The notes: generated from the sequence alone by a model not told the origin. DNA of 64,000 bases from Syntrophaceae bacterium UBA6087 (GCA_002448235.1 DIXF01000001.1:463042-527041); one strand, 5' to 3'. Shown: positions 41,894-49,979, numbered from the stretch's first letter. A program made the numbers and translations.

Positions 41894-42601
41894 ATGAAGA
41901 GATTCAAACCGATTATTCTTGCAGCACTGGTGCTGGCCTTTGCCGCTGCATGCTCGGACCCCCCGGCTCAAAACCGGCAGGATTCGGGAGCGGAACAGAC
42001 GGTGCAGGCTGTGCAGGCTCAAACCGTGCAGCTTGACCAGACACGGCAGAAGGCTGAAGACTACCGTATCGGTCCGGTGAAGATAAACCCCCATCCGGCA
42101 AGCCTCGAAGGCAAGACAATAGTGCTCAGGTGGAACGGAAAGTTCAATGGAGACATCGTCCTGGACCGTCTTGCAGAGCTTCTGATCAAGAATGTTCCGG
42201 GTGTGAGGGTCGTGAAGATGTGGCTGAATGATCCTTCCACGGCCACCACGTCATACAACACGAACAACACGGCCCTTTTCAGCGAAAGGATCGCTGCATT
42301 GAAACCGGACCTCGTCATCGCATCATCGGCGGACGGGGACAGATGCAGCGCATGGCTGACGATCGACCAGCTCAATCTCGAGAAACGGGGCATCCCCACG
42401 CTTACCATTACCACAGATGTCTTCGAGACCGCGGTCACTTCGACGATGAAGACTCAGGGAATATCCGGGATGACGGTAGTAGCGGTGGAACACCCGATAG
42501 CAGGCCGTAATGCAGAAGACACCGTCAAGCTGGTCGACGCGGCGTTTAGCGACATTCTCACGGCAGCGACGCAGCGGCAGCCCAACGCAGAAGGTCAGTA
42601 A
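41894..42601 (+). CDS. UGSC-family lipoprotein paralog with Gly in place of Sec
   Basis: A 235-residue lipoprotein (signal ending AFAAACSDPP, lipid Cys about 20) with a Gln-rich linker and the full UGSC domain: LEGKTIVLRWNGKFNGDIVL, KPDLVIASSAD, then G148-D-R-C151-SAWLTIDQLNLEKRGIP. The codon aligned with the Sec TGA is GGG, so neither Sec nor Cys is present, while the second Cys is kept. The downstream hairpin is also weakened (4 instead of 6 bp). Either this copy has lost the redox centre and acts as a partner or scaffold, or its remaining Cys suffices. It shows that the domain is translated straight through, which supports the TGA reading in its relatives. Confidence 0.87.
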   Translation: MKRFKPIILAALVLAFAAACSDPPAQNRQDSGAEQTVQAVQAQTVQLDQTRQKAEDYRIGPVKINPHPASLEGKTIVLRWNGKFNGDIVLDRLAELLIKNVPGVRVVKMWLNDPSTATTSYNTNNTALFSERIAALKPDLVIASSADGDRCSAWLTIDQLNLEKRGIPTLTITTDVFETAVTSTMKTQGISGMTVVAVEHPIAGRNAEDTVKLVDAAFSDILTAATQRQPNAEGQ

Positions 42602-42649
42602 AACAGAGGAAAAATCGCATCTAAATATAACGAAAGGATGGTAGGGAAA

Positions 42650-44410
42650 ATGAAGAAAGGGCGGTTTACTGGTTTAACAGTTTTTATGATAATCGCCGCA
42701 TGGCTCGTCATGCCGGCGTACGCCTCTGCCAAGGAGGCGGTACAGCAGTGGGAGGTTGTCAATCCCGCAGGGGTGATCAAGGTGACGCCCATCAAGATGG
42801 CGCCCCGGATCGATTCCCTGGAGGGCAAGACCATCGCGCTGAAATGGAATTCCAAACCCAACGGGAACATTTACCTTGACCGCGTTGCAGAACTGCTCAA
42901 GGAAAAATATCCCACGGCCAACGTAGTGAAGATTTACGAGCTTGAGCCGACAACCGTTCCGCAGAGCGCCAATCAGGATGACTCCAACCGGAAGGCCAAG
43001 CTTATTGCGAAATACAAGCCGGATATAGTAATAGGCGCCCAGTGCGATTGAGGGAGTTGTACATCATGGCTGGTAGGTGACCAGCTCTCAGTCGAAAAAT
43101 TGGGGATTCCAACGGTAACAGTATCCACAAATGAATTCTTAGGACTTGCAAGAACAAGCATGGAAAGCTTCGGCGCGGCAGACATGTCGTTTGTCACGGT
43201 CCCCCATCCCCTGGGAATGATCCCCAGAGATGAGGTCAGGGCCAAGGCGGATGCGTCCTTTGCAGATATCGTGAAGGCGGCAACTGTCTGGAAACCCGGC
43301 AGAACTACAATTCCTGGTGCCAACAAGATCCCGTATCCTCTGGAGACGGTGAAGTTCAAAGGCACCTACGCGCAGTTGAACAAGATGTTCTATGACAACA
43401 AATGGTCTTTGGGCCTGCCCATCATCCCGCCCACGAAGGAGGCGGTGGCGCGCATGCTCAAAGGCACGAGCCACAAACCGAGCGAGATCGTCTGGGATGC
43501 CATTCCTCCCCGGAACGGCGTAGTAACCGTCGAGCTCGTTGCGGCAACAGGCGTCATGGCAGGGTGCAAACCCGAACATATGCCCGTTCTCCTGGCGATC
43601 GTGGAGGGCATGAAGACCACGCCGAAAAAAGGAAGAGAATGGCGTGCGCTCACCACAACGACACATCATACGGCCCCGCTGATCATCGTGAGCGGACCGA
43701 TCGTGAAAGAGCTGGATATCGCCTACGGCATCGGCGCCATGGGGCCAGAGATGCCGGTCAATAACGCGATCGGTTATTTCGTCAATCTCCTGGGTGATGT
43801 AGCAGGCGGGTCCAGACCGCCCGATGGAGACAAAACTACCCAGGGATGGGTAGGAAATATCATCGCCACCGTTGCCGGCGAGAATATCGATGCCAACCCG
43901 TGGAAAGAGAGTTGGCCGGTGGAGAGAGGCTTCAAGCCGGCTGATAACGTGGTTATCTATGCGGGCGGCGGAATGCCCGTCAACCAGAACGACCACGCCA
44001 GTGTCGATCCCATGGATCTGCTGGAAGTCATGGCGAATACCATGAACTCGGTGGGCATTACCCGGTGCTTCCAGGACGGCGGTGTCTGGATACTGGGCCC
44101 GGAGCATGCATCACAGCTCGCGAGTAAGGGCTGGAGCAAGAAGGACATCCGGGAATATCTCTACAAGAATGCCCGGGCGCCTTTCAAGGTGCAGCCCGCA
44201 ATGGTGGACGGTAAGTGCGCCGCAACGGCGTGCTGTCCTCCGGCCGATTTCGGGCCGGTAACGCCGGACACCCTTATCCCGGTCTGCAAGAATGCGGATC
44301 AGATAGAGCTCGTGGTTATCGGCGGCCCCGGCAAACAGAGTCAGTGGTGGTCTTTTACGGAGTTCGGCCCGTTCCCGCCGATCATGACCAAGGTCGACAA
44401 GTGGAAGTAA
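42650..44410 (+). CDS. UGSC selenoprotein fused to a C-terminal module (Sec at TGA 43049-43051)
   Basis: Read through TGA: 586 residues. The signal peptide ends MPAYASA. The UGSC domain runs from about residue 48 to 225 (LEGKTIALKWNSKPNGNIYL, then Sec134-G-S-Cys137-TSWLVGDQL and VPHPLGMIPRDEV). The C-terminal module spans about 245-586, with SLGLPIIPPTKEAVARMLKG, AIPPRNGVVTVELVAATGVM, MAGCKPEHMPVL and IIVSGPIVKELDIAYGIGAM. The module recurs in the genes at 45603 and 48714. An in-frame ATG at 42638 is possible, but 42650 gives the better leader. The domain boundary lies exactly where the single-domain paralogs end. The reaction is unknown; the fusion implies the module works on what the selenol site handles. 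Confidence 0.87.
43049..43051 (+). other. Selenocysteine codon (TGA) in the second UGSC gene
   Basis: TGA between IGAQCD and GSCTSW, giving U-G-S-C. The frame remains open for 452 codons afterwards, far longer than chance, and the continuation is homologous to the rest of the family. Confidence 0.88.
43069..43085 (+). promoter_or_regulatory. Putative bacterial SECIS hairpin 2
   Basis: GCTGGT-AGGTG-ACCAGC, the same 6-bp stem as copy 1 with one loop base changed, again 17 nt after the TGA. The loop change also changes a residue (Val to Gly) while the stem is kept. Confidence 0.75.
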
Positions 44411-44420
44411 CATAAGTGCT

Positions 44421-44453
44421 CTTCTCCCCTCCGGCATATCCTGAGGGGAGAAG
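44421..44453. terminator. Intercistronic hairpin before the DUF6282-like gene
   Basis: CTTCTCCCCT and AGGGGAGAAG form a 10-bp stem with a 13-nt loop, 10 bp after the second selenoprotein gene. No T-run follows; probably an mRNA processing or partial termination element. Confidence 0.55.
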
Positions 44454-44513
44454 GCCATTACAAACGAAAGAAAATACATATTTCATCAAGAGAATGAAAC
44501 GGAGGGATAAAGA

Positions 44514-45518
44514 ATGTCGAAAAAAGATGACAACAACGAAAAAGGGATCACCAGACGCGGGTTCATCAAGAATACGGCCATGGCAGGCGCGGGAATCATG
44601 ATCGCGGGTTCAGGCATCCTCGGCGGGTCCAAGCCGGCAATGGCCGCAAGCAGCGGCAATGCAGTTGTCGACGAGATCTACCGCCAGGCCATGGATTTCC
44701 ATCTTCATGCAGGCCCGGACCTTATCAACCGGAAGTACGATGACAGGACCCTGGCCAGACTATGCATGGATACCGGGCTGACGGGCTTTATGCTCAAGTC
44801 GCACCTCACCTGCACCGCCGAGCGCGTCTACTACCTCCGCAAGGAGTTCCCCAAGCTCGAGACCTTCGGCGCCATGGCCCTGAACCGCACCTGGGGCGGG
44901 GTGAATGTCGATGCCGTGGAAGTCATGCACAAGCTCAAGGGTGGCGGCCATCATCTCCGCCAGGTTTACTTCCCCACTCAGGATGCCGAGAACGACGAGA
45001 AGACGAAGCTCAAGGAGCACGTGAAGGTGTTCGACGACGGCAAGCTCACCAAGGAGTCCATGGAAGTTATCAAGTACTGCGCCAAGAACAAGCTGATCGT
45101 GAGCTCCGGACATCTGGCCGCACATGAAGCGTTCGAACTCGCTGAAATAGCGAGGGAGATGGGCTGCGAGCGCGTGGTATGCACGCACGTCACCAACAGA
45201 AACACCGAGATGAGCGTCGAGAACCAGAAAAAGATGGCGGCCATGGGCGTGTATCTCGAATACAACTACCTCCAGATAAACTATTACAACCAGGACTCCA
45301 AGAGCCCCAAGGGCCAGTCTCCCCAGAAGATCGCCAAATGGGTCAAGGAAGTCGGCGCAGACAACATCATTTTCGCCACCGACTTCGGTCAGACGGATAA
45401 CCCGACCACGCCCGAGGGCATGAGGATGCTCATCACGGAAATGCTGAAGCTCGGCGTCACCAAGGAAGAGCTCATCAAGATGACGTCCACCAACCCTTAC
45501 AAGATTTTAAGGGTCTAA
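44514..45518 (+). CDS. Tat-exported DUF6282-like metal-dependent hydrolase
   Basis: A 334-residue protein with a twin-arginine signal (TRRGFIKNTAMAGAGIMIAG). It is followed by an amidohydrolase-type TIM barrel. Metal-ligand candidates are the HxH in AMDFHLHAGPD (near 62), the His in VSSGHLAAHEAF (near 202), CTHVTNRN (near 224) and the Asp in IFATDFGQTDNPTTPEG (near 287). I associate this pattern with DUF6282, a group of uncharacterised hydrolases. Tat export implies folding with metal in the cytoplasm before export. GGAGG precedes the start. It is flanked on both sides by selenoprotein fusions, so it is likely an enzyme of the same pathway. Confidence 0.8.
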   Translation: MSKKDDNNEKGITRRGFIKNTAMAGAGIMIAGSGILGGSKPAMAASSGNAVVDEIYRQAMDFHLHAGPDLINRKYDDRTLARLCMDTGLTGFMLKSHLTCTAERVYYLRKEFPKLETFGAMALNRTWGGVNVDAVEVMHKLKGGGHHLRQVYFPTQDAENDEKTKLKEHVKVFDDGKLTKESMEVIKYCAKNKLIVSSGHLAAHEAFELAEIAREMGCERVVCTHVTNRNTEMSVENQKKMAAMGVYLEYNYLQINYYNQDSKSPKGQSPQKIAKWVKEVGADNIIFATDFGQTDNPTTPEGMRMLITEMLKLGVTKEELIKMTSTNPYKILRV

Positions 45519-45543
45519 CGTAAAAACATTTAAAAAAAGCGAA

Positions 45544-45575
45544 CCTGCTGCCCTTCACGATCGAGGGGCAGCAGG
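45544..45575. terminator. Intercistronic hairpin before the third selenoprotein gene
   Basis: CCTGCTGCCC and GGGCAGCAGG form a perfect 10-bp stem with a 12-nt loop, 25 bp after the DUF6282-like stop and 27 bp before the next start. No T-run; similar in placement to the hairpins at 39695 and 44421. Confidence 0.55.
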
Positions 45576-45602
45576 AAAGCGCACGAGAAGGAGACAGCAA
45601 TA

Positions 45603-47321
45603 ATGAGGAAGGTACTGCATAAACATCTTCTCACCTGCATCGCTCTCACCCTGATGCTCTCCCTGCCCATGATCTCGTTCGGCAAGGAGACATCGCAGAG
45701 CTGGGAGCTGGTGAATCCTGAAGGGATCGTCAGGGTAGAGCCCATGAAGGTAAATCTTCACCCTTCGACCCTGGAAGGAAAGACCGTGGTGCTCCGCTGG
45801 AACGGCAAGCACAACGGCGACAACGTCCTCAACCGCGTTGCCGAAATGCTCTCCGAGCAGGTCAAGGACGTCAAGATCGTCAAACTGTGGGAAACATATC
45901 CTGACACCGTGATGGTGAGCAGCAGCCAGGAAAAAAGCAAGGACATCGCGAAGAAAGTCGCATCGTTCAAGCCCGACCTGGTCATCGCTTCCCAGACCGA
46001 TTGAGGGTCCTGCACCTCATGGCTGGTAGTTGACCAGCTCAATGTCGAAAAACTGGGAATCCCCACGGTCACCATATCGAGCACCGAGTTCGTGGAACTC
46101 GCAAAAACGACCATGCGGAGCGTCGGTGCTCCCGACATGGCCTTTGTCCTCGTCCCGCACCCGCTGGGAGGGATCAAGCTGGAGGAAATACGAGCCAAGA
46201 CCACTGCCGCGTTTCCGGATATCCTGAAGCAGTCGACACAGTGGAAGCCGAATACCGCGAGCGTCAGTTCGTCAAAGAAGCCTTACCCTGCGGAAAGATT
46301 TGCGTTCAAGGGTACCGGTTCCGATGTCACGGACCTCTATTACAAGCAGAAATGGAGCGATGGCCTGCCCATAGTTCCGCCGACGTCCGACAGAGTGAAG
46401 AAGATGCTCTCCGGTACGAGCATGAAACCTGCCGATGTCATCGGCATCATCCCGCCCCGCATGGGGGTTATTACGGTTGAGCTGGCGGCAGTGCATGCCG
46501 TGATGGCAGGGGCCAGGCCGGAATATTTCCCGGTTATTCTGGCCGCAGTAGAAGCCATTCTCGACCCGAAGCACGACTGGCGTTCGGCCACCACCACCAC
46601 GAACCCCTGCGCGCCGCTGGTCGTCGTCAACGGTCCCATCGTCAAGGAGATAGGCATCCAGTACGGTGTAGGCGCATTCGGTCCCGGACCGGCTGCAAGC
46701 CCGAACGCCACTATCGGCCGTGCCGTGAACCTCATCATGGACATCGTCGGCGGATCGCAGCCGCCATCGCCGGACAAGACCACCCTCGGAACCCCGATGA
46801 GCTATACTATGGTGCTGGGTGAGAACGAGGCCGCCAATCCCTGGCAGACGCTGAGCGAACAGCAGGGAGCAAAGAAAGGCGCGAGCACGGTAACCGTCTT
46901 CGAGGTGCGGAGCTATATCAATTTCAACCTCCACGAGCCCAATACCGCTGAAGGCTTGCTCCATCCGATGGCAAAGACCATTGCCCCGGTGACAGGCCTG
47001 GCAGAGAACGGGTTCGAGTGCAAAGAAGGCGTGAAGGAGCTCCTGATTCTAAGCCCCGAGCATGCAGACACAATCAAAAAGGACGGCTGGGACCTGGGCC
47101 GCGTCAAAAGCTATCTCCACGACAATGCGCGCATCTCCATGGCCGACTTCAATATCCGCAACAACGGCCGAAAACCGGGGTGCCGCGGGAACGAAGCGAA
47201 CCCCACCGTGGTCAAAGGTCCTGAGAACTATCTGATCATGGTCGCGGGCGGTGAAGGCAAACACTCGGTCTTCCTGGAAACCACCAGATACGACCCGGTA
47301 ACAAAAGAGATCAAAGAATAG
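45603..47321 (+). CDS. UGSC selenoprotein fused to a C-terminal module (Sec at TGA 46002-46004)
   Basis: Read through TGA: 572 residues, a paralog of the gene at 42650. The signal peptide ends MISFGKE. The UGSC domain has LEGKTVVLRWNGKHNGDNVL, then KPDLVIASQTD, Sec134-G-S-Cys137 and TSWLVVDQLNVEKLGIPTVT. The C-terminal module has SDGLPIVPPTSDRVKKMLSG, IIPPRMGVITVELAAVHAVM, VVVNGPIVKEIGIQYGVGAF and NATIGRAVNLIMDIVGGSQP. Sec position and hairpin spacing are identical to the other two selenoprotein genes. AAGGAG lies about 11 nt before the ATG. Together with the 42650 gene it may form a heteromeric enzyme; the substrate is unknown. Confidence 0.88.
46002..46004 (+). other. Selenocysteine codon (TGA) in the third UGSC gene
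   Basis: TGA between IASQTD and GSCTSW, giving U-G-S-C; the frame stays open for 438 further codons that align with the paralogs. Confidence 0.88.
46022..46038 (+). promoter_or_regulatory. Putative bacterial SECIS hairpin 3
   Basis: GCTGGT-AGTTG-ACCAGC, identical to copy 1 and again 17 nt after the TGA. TGAGG/CCTCA pairing around the codon (46002-46019) is also present. Confidence 0.75.
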
Positions 47322-47341
47322 CCTCGGAATCCCATCTCTCC

Positions 47342-47373
47342 AAAGGCCTCCTCCCGTCCGGGAGGGGGCCTTT
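47342..47373. terminator. Bidirectional terminator
   Basis: AAAGGCC-t-CCTCCC, loop GTCC, GGGAGG-g-GGCCTTT: a long near-perfect stem with A-rich and T-rich ends on the two strands, between the third selenoprotein gene and the convergent lipoprotein gene. A good rho-independent terminator for both. Confidence 0.8.
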
Positions 47374-47393
47374 CTTCCGAACCGGCCCTCTCA

Positions 47394-48320
47394 TCAGAGG
47401 TCTTTCAGGATATCGGCCTTCTTCTTTTCGTACTCTTCTTTCGTGATCAGTGACTTTTCATAAAGACCCTTCAGGGTCTCGAGTCTTTTTTCTACCGGGT
47501 CCGCCTCTGGAACGCCTCCGTCTTCCGTGCGTGCGCCTGATGCGGATTCCCCTGTGCCGGGGTCCACATATCTGGATGTCGCATCGACGACGCTTCCGGC
47601 ATTCAGGAAGCGGACGGCACGGTAGCTCCTCTCGGTGAAATCATGGAACATACGCTTCTGCTCAAGTGAAGGCTCTTTCACCCCTGTGGAGCCGCCGCAG
47701 GCAAGGACGGTGCCTGCCGCGGCGATATCCTCGAAATAATAGATCAAGGCCCGCGCTTTGCCTCCGAACCCTTCTCTCTTCTCGAGCCTTTTGACCAGGA
47801 AGCACGAAGAAGAAGCAGGTTTCTGGAGAAGGTTTTTCTCCTCTTTCGTGAACAGTTCCTGATAGAGGACGAGGTCGTTTCGGTATTCTTCTTCGAGAAT
47901 CTTCATCTTGCCCGATTCCAGTATGCTCCGGGGTTGTATCTCTTTGAGGAATCTTCTCTGAGCTTCCTGGTTCGGGTCTCCGGAGGCCGTAAGGATGCGT
48001 ACGATGATGCCTTTAGCGGGGCCGCCGCCCGGTCCGGGTTGGACGAACAGGTAGGAAACGGCGTCGAAGGTGCCTTCATTCGAGCTGCCCGTGGAGGACG
48101 AGGACGTATTCTTCTCCATTTCCGCCTGAACGCTCCCCAGGTAGGCGAACTCGTTGCTTACCTTGAGGTGAAGTCTGGGGAAGGAACTGGAGAGAACATT
48201 GTTTTCCACTTCCCTCCTGGCCTGAAAATCGCTCAAGTTCTTTTCCACGCTGCTGCACCCGGAGAAGAATAGAAGAACGGTGGCCGATATCACGAGAAAA
48301 GCTGTCTTGGAATTCATCAT
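47394..48320 (-). CDS. Lipoprotein with C-terminal SHOCT-like domain
   Basis: A 308-residue lipoprotein (signal ending FFSGCSSVEK, lipid Cys near 21). A mixed alpha/beta body has no recognised domain. The C-terminal short helical hairpin RLETLKGLYEKSLITKEEYE (residues 278-297) matches the SHOCT pattern of short oligomerisation motifs. It is on the opposite strand inside the selenoprotein cluster and separated from it by a bidirectional terminator, so it need not be part of the system. Confidence 0.75.
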   Translation of the reverse strand: MMNSKTAFLVISATVLLFFSGCSSVEKNLSDFQARREVENNVLSSSFPRLHLKVSNEFAYLGSVQAEMEKNTSSSSTGSSNEGTFDAVSYLFVQPGPGGGPAKGIIVRILTASGDPNQEAQRRFLKEIQPRSILESGKMKILEEEYRNDLVLYQELFTKEEKNLLQKPASSSCFLVKRLEKREGFGGKARALIYYFEDIAAAGTVLACGGSTGVKEPSLEQKRMFHDFTERSYRAVRFLNAGSVVDATSRYVDPGTGESASGARTEDGGVPEADPVEKRLETLKGLYEKSLITKEEYEKKKADILKDL

Positions 48321-48713
48321 ACGCTACCTTCTCTTTCTCGAACCTGAATGGAAGAGGTTTGTTGGGATTCTCACCGAAGGTCCGCCGTCAAGGCCGGGCC
48401 TTCACATGAGTGCAGGTCTATAGTACGGTGGAGCAGGCATGACCGTCAAGCACTATTCCTTTCCCGTGTGCAGGATGAAGCGGTGTAGCCACAGCGGCAA
48501 TTACGTTCGCCTGCGGGATAATCTCCCCAGAAACTTCACAGAGCGTTCATAATTTCTTCAAATTCATGGCGTATACATTTTCATGCCATACATGACACAC
48601 TCCATCTATCTCTCCCGGACGCTTCTCCTTCTCTTTTCCCATCAAAGAGAAGGAGAAGTTTTACGTCCTTACTCAGGAGTTGAGGGGGAGAGAGAAAGGG
48701 CGGATCTCTGACC
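48321..48713. other. Intergenic leader with promoters for divergent genes
   Basis: About 390 bp between the leftward lipoprotein gene and the rightward free C-terminal-module gene, so promoters for both should be here. Apart from the strong hairpin at 48622-48658 I see no repeat or gene. Confidence 0.45.
48622..48658 (+). terminator. 15-bp hairpin with T-run upstream of the free module gene
   Basis: CTTCTCCTTCTCTTT and its exact complement form a 15-bp stem with a 7-nt loop followed by TTTT. It lies 55 bp before the start codon at 48714, with no rightward gene immediately upstream. It may be an attenuator in the 5' leader of that gene or a relic terminator. Confidence 0.6.
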
Positions 48714-49979
48714 ATGATAACACGAAGAAGTATGCTCAAAGGGTTTTTCGCCGGCGTATCCGCGCTGCCTTTCATTGCCCCGCAGGTAAGGGCGGAAGCC
48801 GCTGAAGAAGAATCCGTGTGGGTCTATAACCCAGCGGGGATCTCGGAGAACGGCGCCTTTGTCGACGAGATCCTGAAAAGGGGCATGAAGCAAAAAGGGG
48901 ACAAGAGACACCCGCTGACCGGAGACTTCCCCCGCCTCAGTATCGAGCACATCGACACTAAGGATGTGTTCGAAGAGGTCAACAGGCTGTTTTACCTGCG
49001 GGGCTGGACCGACGGGCTGCCCATCGTTCCCCCTGTGGAGGACAGGGTGAGGAAGATGCTGAAATGCACTGACATGGGGCCGGATGAGGTCATCGGCATC
49101 GTCGAGCCCCTGAAAGGGCAGGCCACCGTTGCAAAGGTGGCTGTGAACGCCGTCATGGCGGGCTGCCGCCCCGAATACCTGCCGGTGGTGATCGCGGCCG
49201 TGCGCGTGATTTCAGATCCGGATTTCAGCCTCCTCGGGATATCTACGACGACCAACCCGGATACCCCCATGATCATCGTAAACGGCCCCATTGCGGGAAA
49301 GCTCGGCATAAACTCCGGTACCAACGCCCTCGGGAGAGGCTGGGATGCCAACGCGACCATTGGAAGGGCGCTCCATCTCGTTGCCCAGAATATCGGAGGG
49401 AGCAGACCCGGGATAACCGACTTGTCATGCCTCGGACAGCCTGGAGAGTTCGCCATGTGCCTGGCGGAAAACGAGGAGAAGAATCCCTGGGGCCCGCTCC
49501 ACGAAGAGCTCGGATATCCCAGAGACGCCAGTGTCGTCTCTGTCGTTGCTGCAGAAGGGATTCATTCGATTCTCGGCATCGGATGGGATGATGAGGGCTA
49601 CCTGAACCTCGTGGCAGACCATCTTGCAAACCTGGACAGGGCGAAGAGGCCTGTGGTCGTGCTGATCATAGCCCAGGACACGGCAGCCATGCTCGCGCGG
49701 AAGGGATGGACCAAAGAAAAGATCAGGACATACATCTACGAGCACGCACGCCTTCCGTTCTCGAAGTACAAGAAACGGTTCATCGATACCCGGAAGGTTC
49801 AGGGGGTGCCGGACTGGGTCATCAAGAACACCGACCCCGATGCCATGATCCCCGTGCCGTTCATGAACCATCTCGTTATTCTCGTGGCCGGCGGAACGGG
49901 TGAAAAGAGCATGCTCATCCCCGTGTGGGCAGGCACGAAAAAAGTGATATCTCAGGAGGTCAAGACCCCTTCCGGCTGA
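48714..49979 (+). CDS. Tat-exported protein consisting of the UGSC-associated C-terminal module
   Basis: A 421-residue protein with a twin-arginine leader (TRRSMLKGFFAGVSALPF). It then carries the same module found at the C-terminus of the two selenoprotein fusions: WTDGLPIVPPVEDRVRKMLK, AVNAVMAGCRPEYLPVV, IIVNGPIAGKLGINSGTNAL, NATIGRALHLVAQNIGGSRP and an ENEEKNPW segment. It lacks the UGSC domain and has no Sec. It differs from the fusions in its export route (Tat here, Sec there). It may be a third subunit or an ancestor of the fusion. The module has no name or function that I can assign. Start context is weak; ATG 48714 is the natural beginning of the Tat leader. Confidence 0.83.
   Translation: MITRRSMLKGFFAGVSALPFIAPQVRAEAAEEESVWVYNPAGISENGAFVDEILKRGMKQKGDKRHPLTGDFPRLSIEHIDTKDVFEEVNRLFYLRGWTDGLPIVPPVEDRVRKMLKCTDMGPDEVIGIVEPLKGQATVAKVAVNAVMAGCRPEYLPVVIAAVRVISDPDFSLLGISTTTNPDTPMIIVNGPIAGKLGINSGTNALGRGWDANATIGRALHLVAQNIGGSRPGITDLSCLGQPGEFAMCLAENEEKNPWGPLHEELGYPRDASVVSVVAAEGIHSILGIGWDDEGYLNLVADHLANLDRAKRPVVVLIIAQDTAAMLARKGWTKEKIRTYIYEHARLPFSKYKKRFIDTRKVQGVPDWVIKNTDPDAMIPVPFMNHLVILVAGGTGEKSMLIPVWAGTKKVISQEVKTPSG

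Noticed and set aside
43100..44410. A separate gene starting at 43100 after the TGA
   Set aside because: Its first codons are the middle of the UGSC domain (the paralog is continuous there), so an independent start would cut a conserved domain.
40601..46004. The three TGA codons as ordinary stops or nonsense mutations (pseudogenes)
   Set aside because: All three fall at the same alignment column before GxCTSW, the following sequence is conserved and in frame, and the same hairpin follows each; an intact Gly paralog reads straight through.
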